From contig JAVCCH010000117.1 of assembly GCA_030765535.1 (NCBI GenBank), positions 1 to 41,873 on the forward strand: a DNA stretch of 41,873 nucleotides, written 5' to 3'. A model generated the notes under the pieces. The model searched no databases and had not been told where the DNA came from. It saw nothing but the letters and a program-made list of their open reading frames with translations. A program made the position numbers and the translations under genes. Below, one piece after another: positions 23,959-31,217 of the stretch (position 1 is its first letter; each line of letters opens with the position of its first letter). Source of the stretch: Candidatus Tenebribacter davisii. GTDB taxonomy: Bacteria > Cloacimonadota > Cloacimonadia > Cloacimonadales > TCS61.

Positions 23959-25331
23959 TATCCCTCCTCATTCAATATTGCTATAATAAATCTTTGCTGG
24001 TGGATTTTCGACTGAAGGATCCAAAAATTATTTCCATCAATAAATTTGACTTCATTTTCAATACAATTAGTTATTAGTAAAGTATTATTTTGTATATATG
24101 GCAGGTCGATCACACTTTTTGGAAGTTTTAGAGTAAAAGTTCGTAATAGATTTTCTTTGTTTGTGCCAATTGGCGTGCAATTAATTATCAGGTCAAATTG
24201 ACAGTCCCTCAATAAGTTAAGTGAAATAAAATTACGCTTACCTGCTTGTGCCAGTGCTCTGCCGGTTAATTCATTCCGGCTTGCAATATTTACTTTTTTA
24301 AAATCATTAAGTGCCTGCAATGCTGTTTCAGCAGTTGCTCCGCTGCCAACTATAAGAATTGAGTAGTTCTTTTGGATTGATAAAATTTCCAGTGATCTTT
24401 GAAATGCGATAAGATCAGTATTCAACATTTCATCAGTTTTTGGCAGAAATAAATTAATTGCATCAAGTCCTTTTTGGGTTCCGAATTTTTTTTTATACGG
24501 CATTGTTATGGAAAATCCATAAAGATCAATCTTACTGGTTTTAATCCAATTCCAGAGATCATCAAAATCATCAGTAATAAGGGGAAGATATACAGCATCA
24601 AGTTTTTCTTTAGTGAAGAGCTCATTATAATATTTTATGCCGAGTGATTGTTCAACTTGCCTACCGCCAATTATCCCGCCGATCTGTGTATTTGCAGAAA
24701 TGGATCTAAGTTTAAATAATTCAACTTCTTCCTTTATTAATTGTCCTTCTGCTGTATTATTACCGGGTAAGCCAATAAATGTTGCATCTGCACCAAGGTG
24801 CTTGAATAAGATCCTGCTAATCTTACCAAGTTTCCCCATCCCGGCAAATATAACCGGTTTTGTAGTTTGGGATATTAATTTTGTAATTTTTATCAGGTCG
24901 TTATATTTTGAGATTCTAACGGCGATCTTTATATATTTGGAAGGGATTGAATCTAATTTTTTGATGATATCTTTTAACTTTTTATAATCAATATCTTCAG
25001 AAAAGTTATGATAGGAAAGAATAAGATTTTCAGCCGGAATTGATGAAATATCATGCTGATCTATTTCATTGATCTCCAGATCGCAAAGGCAGTTTGTTTT
25101 GGAAACCAGTATACTGTAAAATTCAATTTTATCAATGAGATCAAAATCGTATTTTCCGCCTTCATTTTTACTGCGAATGGTAATAATTGTTTTATCATTG
25201 ATTAATTCGGAAGGAAATGAATGTAGATCCCGGGAATAATCCAAACGATATTCTTTCCATTGATCCGGATTTTCCTCGGATTTCTGAAAAACGAAATCGT
25301 TATCTAAATAGGGTATTGAAAGAATTATCAT
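23958..25331 (-). CDS. aroDE: Bifunctional 3-dehydroquinate dehydratase / shikimate dehydrogenase
   Basis: Catalyses two consecutive shikimate-pathway steps. Residues 1-~212 form a type I dehydroquinase: KEYRLDY, the general-base His in LSYHNF (H108) and the Schiff-base Lys in IKIAVR (K135). Residues ~216-457 form a shikimate dehydrogenase: GFSITMPYKKK with T275 and K280, AIN, and LNTD with D306; the NADP part has GSGATAETAL. The usual HSxSP substrate loop reads EQSLGI, keeping one serine but not the second. Fusions of this order are known in plants, Chlamydia and some bacteria. It overlaps aroC by ATGA. Confidence 0.9.
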   Translation of the reverse strand: MIILSIPYLDNDFVFQKSEENPDQWKEYRLDYSRDLHSFPSELINDKTIITIRSKNEGGKYDFDLIDKIEFYSILVSKTNCLCDLEINEIDQHDISSIPAENLILSYHNFSEDIDYKKLKDIIKKLDSIPSKYIKIAVRISKYNDLIKITKLISQTTKPVIFAGMGKLGKISRILFKHLGADATFIGLPGNNTAEGQLIKEEVELFKLRSISANTQIGGIIGGRQVEQSLGIKYYNELFTKEKLDAVYLPLITDDFDDLWNWIKTSKIDLYGFSITMPYKKKFGTQKGLDAINLFLPKTDEMLNTDLIAFQRSLEILSIQKNYSILIVGSGATAETALQALNDFKKVNIASRNELTGRALAQAGKRNFISLNLLRDCQFDLIINCTPIGTNKENLLRTFTLKLPKSVIDLPYIQNNTLLITNCIENEVKFIDGNNFWILQSKIHQQRFIIAILNEEG

Positions 25332-26629
25332 TGTTTGTTTTTACTTTCCGAAATAATGATCTGCCAAATTTTGAGGACAACAGATCCATCAATATTCCAC
25401 AATTTTGCTTTCTGTTCAAGTTGGGAGAGTAATTCTTTTTCTCGATCTTTATTTTCAATTTGAAGATTATTTTTCTGTTTGAACTTTCCGATAAGTTCAG
25501 ATATTTTTTGCCTTCTGCACAGTGCTGTTAAAATATCCTCATCGATCTTATCAATTGCTTCTCGGTAATCTGATAATTGCAGAGTATCATTTGCGATCAG
25601 TTTCTGATAACTTAGTGCATCTGCCAGTACAAGTTTAATCATTGCTTCTGCAACAGGTATAATGCGGGGAATTATGCAGGTGTCATGCCTGCCTTGAGAT
25701 TTAAATTCAACTTCTTCATTGCTTATTGTAACAGTTTTCTGAAGTTTATTGATCGAGGAAGTAGGTTTAACTGCAAATCGGAAGATCAAGTCATTCCCAG
25801 TACTTATTCCACCCAGGATCCCACCCTGGTGATTTGAAATAAATCCATTCTTATTCATTTGATCATTTGCCTTACTGCCCGTTAGTGCTGCAAGTTTAAA
25901 TCCATCACCAAATTCAATTCCTTTAACCGCACCAATTGAGAGAATTGCTTTTGCCAGATTTGCATCAAGTTTTTCAAATACCGGATCACCAAGTCCGGCT
26001 GGAATGCTGGTGATCCTTACCTCTACAATGCCGCCGATGGAATTTTCTTCTTCTTTTATCTTGTCCAAATATTCTATCAGGTCATTATAATTCGATCTAT
26101 CATGCCATGATAATTCATTCTGAATAGAAGCATCAAATTCAGATATTTCAAATTTTCCGATTTTCACAGGATATATGTTAATATTGATCCCATCTGTTAT
26201 ATCTTCAACTAATCCAGCTGCTGCAACTCTTGATATAGTCTCTCTACCGGAAGCTCTCCCTCCGCCACGATGATCATAGATCTTGAATTTCTTAAAATAA
26301 GAATAATCTGCATGTCCCGGGCGGAACAAGTCTTTTAAATGCTCATAATCTTTACTTTCAGCATCTTTATTATAAACAACTAAACAGATTGGCATGCCTG
26401 TCGTTACTCCATCCAGCATACCTGACAGAACTTGAATTTCATCTTCCTCGCTGCGCGCTGAGGAATATTCACCCTTACCGGGTCTGCGTTTATGTAAAGC
26501 ATCCTGGATCTTATTCAATGGAAATTTTATCCCGGGTTTTACATCTTCAATTACTACTCCGATCACTTTCCCATGACTTTCACCAAAAGTAGTGATCCCG
26601 TAAAATTTATCATAGCTATTCGATTTCAT
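25328..26629 (-). CDS. aroC: Chorismate synthase fused to AroQ-type chorismate mutase
   Basis: Residues 1-~350 are chorismate synthase, the FMN-dependent last step to chorismate: TTFGESHGK (H19), GGGRASGRETISRVAA and QGRHDTCIIPR. Residues 354-433 are an AroQ-fold chorismate mutase; aligning by eye to the E. coli P-protein, the residues equivalent to R11, R28, K39, R51, E52 and Q88 are all present (R356, R373, K384, R396, E397, and the final residue Q433). One enzyme could thus make chorismate and convert it to prephenate. I choose the ATG at 26629, behind AGGA; the frame is open to 26722, but that extension looks like leader DNA. The stop overlaps aroDE. Confidence 0.9.
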   Translation of the reverse strand: MKSNSYDKFYGITTFGESHGKVIGVVIEDVKPGIKFPLNKIQDALHKRRPGKGEYSSARSEEDEIQVLSGMLDGVTTGMPICLVVYNKDAESKDYEHLKDLFRPGHADYSYFKKFKIYDHRGGGRASGRETISRVAAAGLVEDITDGININIYPVKIGKFEISEFDASIQNELSWHDRSNYNDLIEYLDKIKEEENSIGGIVEVRITSIPAGLGDPVFEKLDANLAKAILSIGAVKGIEFGDGFKLAALTGSKANDQMNKNGFISNHQGGILGGISTGNDLIFRFAVKPTSSINKLQKTVTISNEEVEFKSQGRHDTCIIPRIIPVAEAMIKLVLADALSYQKLIANDTLQLSDYREAIDKIDEDILTALCRRQKISELIGKFKQKNNLQIENKDREKELLSQLEQKAKLWNIDGSVVLKIWQIIISESKNKQ

Positions 26630-26788
26630 ATTTTTTCCTATTTTCTTAACTGCGGATATGATTGAATTAGCGGGTTCAATGTCAAATAAAACCTTTCCAA
26701 TTTTGTTTATACGGATTTCCAAAAAAGATAATTTGACAATATTAACAGATTACATCTCATCGACGTACATATTCTGTTAGGAGGGAAG
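26630..26788. promoter_or_regulatory. Divergent promoter region between aroC and exbB
   Basis: TTGACA occurs on the minus strand at 26680-26685, about 50 bases before the aroC start, and on the plus strand at 26733-26738, about 50 bases before exbB. Clear -10 boxes are not visible at normal spacing for either, so the assignment is tentative. exbB has a strong taggaggg Shine-Dalgarno. Confidence 0.35.
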
Positions 26789-27454
26789 ATGGATTTAGTG
26801 ATTTTAGCAGCTGATGTTCCTGTGGAAACAAGCGTATTCTCAATAGCTTCTAAGGGTGGTTTTCTGATGATATTTTTATTCATCATATCGATCACCGTAT
26901 TATCATTGGTAATCGGGAAGCTGATACAGCTTAAAAGGTCTCACCAGAATGAAGAGGAATTTTTACAGGAAATTTATGGATATCTTGGAGAGAATAAACT
27001 GGAAATAGCAATTCGCATTTGTGAAGATAGAGAGAATAGTCCAATAGCCAATATTATCGCCAAAGCGATAAGTGTACTGGATAGAGGGATGAGTGAAACT
27101 AAAGAGGCTATAGAATCAGCAGTTAATAAAGAGGTCCATCGTTTAGAGAAAAATTTGGGAACACTGGCTACATTTGCTGCTGTCGCTCCACTCATAGGTT
27201 TTTTGGGAACTGTTACCGGAATGGTTAAAGTTTTTATGAGATTAGGTGAAACAGGCGGCGGAGTTGATATCAGTTTACTGGCGAATGGTATCTGGGAGGC
27301 ATTGATAACAACTATTGGCGGACTTTCAGTTGGTATCATAACGATTTTGTTTTATAACTATCTAATTGGAAGAGTAGAGAATCTTTCACATGAATTAGAA
27401 GAGAATACAAATGAATTTATATATAACATAAGAGGTATGAAGGATGATAATTAA
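26789..27454 (+). CDS. exbB: MotA/TolQ/ExbB proton channel family protein
   Basis: This 221-aa inner-membrane protein has a first helix at ~24-45 (FLMIFLFIISITVLSLVIG), a cytoplasmic loop, and two helices in the conserved C-terminal block (TFAAVAPLIGFLGTVTGMV and EALITTIGGLSVGIITILF). This is the proton-conducting partner of ExbD; with TonB it energises outer-membrane transport. A tolQ role is possible on sequence alone, but the downstream TonB-domain gene favours ExbB. The last 11 bases overlap exbD. Confidence 0.88.
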   Translation: MDLVILAADVPVETSVFSIASKGGFLMIFLFIISITVLSLVIGKLIQLKRSHQNEEEFLQEIYGYLGENKLEIAIRICEDRENSPIANIIAKAISVLDRGMSETKEAIESAVNKEVHRLEKNLGTLATFAAVAPLIGFLGTVTGMVKVFMRLGETGGGVDISLLANGIWEALITTIGGLSVGIITILFYNYLIGRVENLSHELEENTNEFIYNIRGMKDDN

Positions 27455-27857
27455 GACCAGGAAAAAAAGGATATCATCAATTGGATTGATCTCATTTACC
27501 GATGTTATCTTCCTGCTGCTTATCTTCCTCCTGATCTCTTCGAATTTTATTACTCACTCAGGCATTAAGGTTGATCTTCCCGGTTCAAATTCACAACAAA
27601 ATGAATTTAATAAGAATATTAGCCTTACTTTAACAAAAAACAATGAAGTATTTATTGATAATGAGGTTGTAAGTTGGGAAGAACTACCCGGAGTATTAAA
27701 TAGAAAATTAATTGATGATCCGGAACAGGTTGTTGTGGTTAGAGCAGATGAGACAGTAGAATTGAAAAATGTGGTCAAACTGTTGGATATTGCCAAATTA
27801 TCTGGTACTAACAGATTTTTTATAGCTACAGAAATTCAAGTTGAGGAAATTAAATAG
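27444..27857 (+). CDS. exbD: ExbD/TolR family biopolymer transport protein
   Basis: This 137-aa protein has a short cytoplasmic N-terminus, one membrane helix with the conserved proton-carrying aspartate (ISFTDVIFLLLIFLLI) and a periplasmic domain (SLTLTKNNEVFIDNEVV, VVVRADE). It overlaps exbB by 11 bases, and the TonB-like gene follows after five bases. The three probably form one energy-transducing complex. Confidence 0.88.
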   Translation: MIIKTRKKRISSIGLISFTDVIFLLLIFLLISSNFITHSGIKVDLPGSNSQQNEFNKNISLTLTKNNEVFIDNEVVSWEELPGVLNRKLIDDPEQVVVVRADETVELKNVVKLLDIAKLSGTNRFFIATEIQVEEIK

Positions 27858-27862
27858 TAACA

Positions 27863-28624
27863 ATGAATGAAAAATATATAGGAATTCTTTCTTCAGTCTT
27901 ATTTCACCTTCTTCTTATAGGGATTGCTATATTAATTAATTTCTCGATTTTACCGGAAAGTGTTTTTAAACGAATAGAATTTATTGAATTTGGATTTAAT
28001 GAAAGTGCGAATAACGAAAGATTTATATCGCAATTATCACAGCCGTCAAAAACTTCTAATACACAAGATATCGGTAGATTGAGTAATCTTATTCCCAAGA
28101 AAGTTGATCTGCCAAAAACATTTTCAGAATCAGAAAGTTCAGTTTATATACCTGAACATGAAGAGACGGCTTTTAATCAGCTTGATATGAATAATAAAGT
28201 TGGTAATTCTCCTATAAAATTAAAAGACAGAGCTGATGAAAAATTTATTAATGCATCTGAAATAGAAGATGTTGAAGATACATCTGTTCTTACAAATGAT
28301 GATTATTTGAATTCACTCACAAATAAGCTATTTGGAGATTCTGAAAGTAATTCCCCCTACATCCTGGAAGGTGAAATTGCCAATCGGAAAATATTGAATA
28401 AAGTTATTCCAACCTATCCGGAAGATGTTCAGCAAAGTGTAAAAGTAAAGATCAAATTTGATGTACTTCCTGACGGCTCGGTGACAAATATTATAATTGT
28501 ACAAAAAGCAGAATCCAAACTTGAGTTCACCAGCCTAAGTGCTTTAAGTCAATGGAAGTTCAATCCAATTTCACAGGATATTGTGCAAAAAGGTGTAATA
28601 ACCTTTATTTATGAGTTGAAGTAA
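27863..28624 (+). CDS. tonB: TonB-family energy transducer
   Basis: This 253-aa protein has an N-terminal membrane anchor (~7-28, SSVLFHLLLIGIAILINFSIL), a long polar periplasmic linker rich in Ser, Asp and Asn, and a C-terminal TonB domain (YPEDVQQSVKVKIKFDV, LPDGSVTNIIIVQKAES, ALSQWKFNP). The Pro-rich linker of model TonBs is lacking. No TonB-dependent receptor is in the window, so the cargo is unknown. It follows exbD directly and precedes folP by 13 bases. Confidence 0.85.
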   Translation: MNEKYIGILSSVLFHLLLIGIAILINFSILPESVFKRIEFIEFGFNESANNERFISQLSQPSKTSNTQDIGRLSNLIPKKVDLPKTFSESESSVYIPEHEETAFNQLDMNNKVGNSPIKLKDRADEKFINASEIEDVEDTSVLTNDDYLNSLTNKLFGDSESNSPYILEGEIANRKILNKVIPTYPEDVQQSVKVKIKFDVLPDGSVTNIIIVQKAESKLEFTSLSALSQWKFNPISQDIVQKGVITFIYELK

Positions 28625-28637
28625 TAGGTAAAAAGGG

Positions 28638-29837
28638 ATGAACAGAATATTAACAATAAATTCGCTCCAAGATGCTGCCCGGGAATTAAAAAAGATCAAT
28701 GTCTCTTCACGGGGAGTTGAAGTGATGGCACCCAAAGCCCTAGGTCTTTCTATAAAACTTTCAAATGTAAAACTTGGTGCTGCGAATATCCTTAAACAGG
28801 AAATGCTCTCAATTGGGGGAGATGCCGCAGTTGCAAAAGGCGTAGTAAATGGTAAACTTGAAACTAGTGATCTGATCCTTTTGGGGAATTTAGATAAAAT
28901 AAAAAAACTTGTAAAAAAATTAAATTACCAAACTATTTTCGGATTACCTGAAATAAAAAAAGATCTGATAAATATGATTGATACACTGGAAAATCCTCAA
29001 AAAATGTTCCTGAATTGTAACGGGATCAAATTAAAGTTGGATGAAACCAGAATAATAGGAATTCTCAATGCAACACCGGATAGCTTCTCAGACGGGAATC
29101 TATATTACAAGACTGAGGAAGCAGTACAACATGCATTAGATATGATATCTGAGGGTGCAGATATTATTGATATTGGAGGGGAATCAACCAGGCCCGGAGC
29201 AATGAAAATTAATGCAGATTCAGAATTAAAAAGAGTTATTCCGATCATAGAAAAGATCCGCAGAAAATCAGAGATTCCCATTTCTATTGATACGAATAAA
29301 GCAGAAGTTGCGAAGATTGCAATCCAGGCGGGAGCTTCCATAATAAATGATATTAGTGCACTTAGATTTGATGTTGGTATGGTAAAAGTATTACAAAAAT
29401 TCCCTGAAGTTCCAATAATTTTAATGCATATGCAGGGAACACCAGAAACAATGCAGGATGATCCGTATTACGAGGATGTTATTGAAGACATTTTATTATT
29501 CTTTGAAGAACGAATTAACTTCTGCCAGGAGAACGGTATAAAAAGAGAAAGAATAATTATTGATCCAGGCATTGGATTTGGAAAGAGGCAGGAAGATAAT
29601 CTGACGATCTTGAAAAAGCTGTCTGAATTCAAATGTTTTGGGGTACCGGTATTAATTGGTGCTTCCCGTAAAAGCTTTATTAAAAAGGTATATGATTCAA
29701 TCGCTACCGAACGACTTGCCGGAAGCCTTGCTTCCACTGCGTATGCAATACAAAACAGGGTAGAACTAATTCGTGTCCATGATGTGAAGGAACACACTGA
29801 ATTTCTTAAAATTATGAAAGAAATAAGGAATATATAA
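28638..29837 (+). CDS. folP: Dihydropteroate synthase
   Basis: Joins p-aminobenzoate to the pterin diphosphate in folate synthesis. The core motifs are all present: GILNATPDSFSDG, DIGGESTRPGA, INDISALRFD, ILMHMQGTPETMQ and IDPGIGFGKRQEDN. At 399 aa it is longer than the common ~280 aa because of a ~120-residue N-terminal domain (INSLQDAARELKKINVSS, LGAANILKQEML); the same extended form occurs in several anaerobes. The stop shares a base with the cdaA start (TAATG), so expression is coupled. Confidence 0.93.
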   Translation: MNRILTINSLQDAARELKKINVSSRGVEVMAPKALGLSIKLSNVKLGAANILKQEMLSIGGDAAVAKGVVNGKLETSDLILLGNLDKIKKLVKKLNYQTIFGLPEIKKDLINMIDTLENPQKMFLNCNGIKLKLDETRIIGILNATPDSFSDGNLYYKTEEAVQHALDMISEGADIIDIGGESTRPGAMKINADSELKRVIPIIEKIRRKSEIPISIDTNKAEVAKIAIQAGASIINDISALRFDVGMVKVLQKFPEVPIILMHMQGTPETMQDDPYYEDVIEDILLFFEERINFCQENGIKRERIIIDPGIGFGKRQEDNLTILKKLSEFKCFGVPVLIGASRKSFIKKVYDSIATERLAGSLASTAYAIQNRVELIRVHDVKEHTEFLKIMKEIRNI

Positions 29838-30580
29838 TGAGCATTTTTATACCAAAAATCACAGATATTATTGATATTATAATAGTTTCATTCATTTTAT
29901 ACAGAGTTTTCATTTTATTAATTAAGAGTGGTGGTTATCAAATTTTGCTGGGTTTGCTGGGAGTTTTTATAATTTATCTTTCAGCATCGCTACTCAAACT
30001 TAATATGATGACATCTCTATTAACAGTTTTTAAAGATTATTGGATAATTATTTTTATTATTTTATTCCAGCATGAGATCAGAAATTTATTTGCCCGGATA
30101 ACCCAAACACATGATATGAGAACACTGTTCAGAAGTGCCAAGAAATCATTTTATTCTCCTATGCTGAATGCAGTTTCAATAATGTCCTTCAGAAAAATTG
30201 GAGCATTGATCATTATTGAAAATAAGAGAAAGCTGGATAACTACATTGAAAGCGGTGAAATTATTGATGCCCAGATCTCGGTTAAATTATTGCTGACGAT
30301 CTTCAATAATAAAACAATTCTGCATGATGGAGCCGTTATTATTAGGAACGAAAGAATATATGCCGTAAAGGTTGTATTACCTTTATCTGAAAGTGTAGAA
30401 TATTCACAAAAGCTGGGAACACGACATCTGGCTGGAGTAGGTGTAACGGAAAATACAGATGCATTTTCAATAATAGTCTCGGAAGAAACAGGTAAGATCT
30501 CGGTAGCAAAGAATGGTATCCTTACGAGCGAGCTTACAATAGATGAACTATCACAAAGGATCAAGGATGAAACATCCTGA
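29837..30580 (+). CDS. cdaA: Diadenylate cyclase (c-di-AMP synthase)
   Basis: Makes cyclic di-AMP from two ATP. Two or three N-terminal membrane helices (~12-30, 35-52, 66-80) precede a DAC domain with DGA at 164-166 (ILHDGAVIIR) and GTRHLAGVGVTENTDA. The second active-site motif, normally RHR, reads R196-H197-L198. The tail after SEETGKISVAKNG is short, so the CdaA/DacA type is likely. The folP-cdaA adjacency recurs in other bacteria, where it suggests shared control of folate and c-di-AMP genes. The RHL change may lower activity. Confidence 0.88.
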   Translation: MSIFIPKITDIIDIIIVSFILYRVFILLIKSGGYQILLGLLGVFIIYLSASLLKLNMMTSLLTVFKDYWIIIFIILFQHEIRNLFARITQTHDMRTLFRSAKKSFYSPMLNAVSIMSFRKIGALIIIENKRKLDNYIESGEIIDAQISVKLLLTIFNNKTILHDGAVIIRNERIYAVKVVLPLSESVEYSQKLGTRHLAGVGVTENTDAFSIIVSEETGKISVAKNGILTSELTIDELSQRIKDETS

Positions 30581-31199
30581 TAGACCCTTATTAGTGGCCT
30601 TAACAGGTGGAATCGCTTCGGGGAAAACAGTTGTTGCAAAATGGTTTGAAGAACAGCAATTAAAAGTTTTCTATGCTGATAAGATCGGACATGCATTATC
30701 CCATGAACAATATATTATTAACCGAATTAAAGAAATTTTTGGAAATAAAATCGTAGTAAATAATATTGTTGATCGTAATAAACTGGGTGAGATTGTTTTT
30801 AATTCTGAACTTAAAAGAAAACAATTAAATGAGCTTCTGCATCCGGAAATATTAAAAAAGATCTTTCAGATTATTCGTTCAAGTACAGAAAAAATTCTCA
30901 TATTTGAGATTCCGCTTCTTTTTGAAAATGATCTGCAGGATTCTTTTGACTTAACTGTAAATATCTCAGTTGGAAAAGAATTGCAAATTCAAAGGATCAT
31001 GAAACGTGATAAAATATCGAAAATTGCTGCTGAAAAAAGAATTGATTCTCAGATGTCTGATATTGATAAACAAGAATTAGCAGATATAAATTTAGTAAAT
31101 GATGCAGGTTTTAGTGATCTTATTTCACATTTGCATGAGCTATATGAATATATATTGAGATTAAAAAAGAAAAAAAATATAAAACAATTATTGAACTGA
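30567..31199 (+). CDS. coaE: Dephospho-CoA kinase
   Basis: Last step of coenzyme A synthesis. The P-loop GGIASGKTVVAKWF, the ADKIGHALS substrate region, IFEIPLLFEN and the lid KRDKISKIAAEKRIDSQ are all typical. I start at the ATG at 30567, six bases after AAAGGA and inside the end of cdaA, giving 210 aa; an in-frame ATG at 30543 is less well placed. A Lys-rich tail (LKKKKNIKQLLN) ends the protein. Confidence 0.92.
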   Translation: MKHPDRPLLVALTGGIASGKTVVAKWFEEQQLKVFYADKIGHALSHEQYIINRIKEIFGNKIVVNNIVDRNKLGEIVFNSELKRKQLNELLHPEILKKIFQIIRSSTEKILIFEIPLLFENDLQDSFDLTVNISVGKELQIQRIMKRDKISKIAAEKRIDSQMSDIDKQELADINLVNDAGFSDLISHLHELYEYILRLKKKKNIKQLLN

Positions 31200-31217
31200 G
31201 ATAGAATCGGAGGAATT

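Noticed and set aside
26630-26722. N-terminal extension of 31 codons for AroC
   Set aside because: Chorismate synthases begin right before the TTFGESHG motif; the ATG at 26629 has a ribosome-binding site, and the extension contains a TTGACA box.
30241-30696. 151-codon minus-strand frame opposite cdaA and coaE
   Set aside because: It spans the junction of two well-supported genes on the other strand and has no recognisable content.
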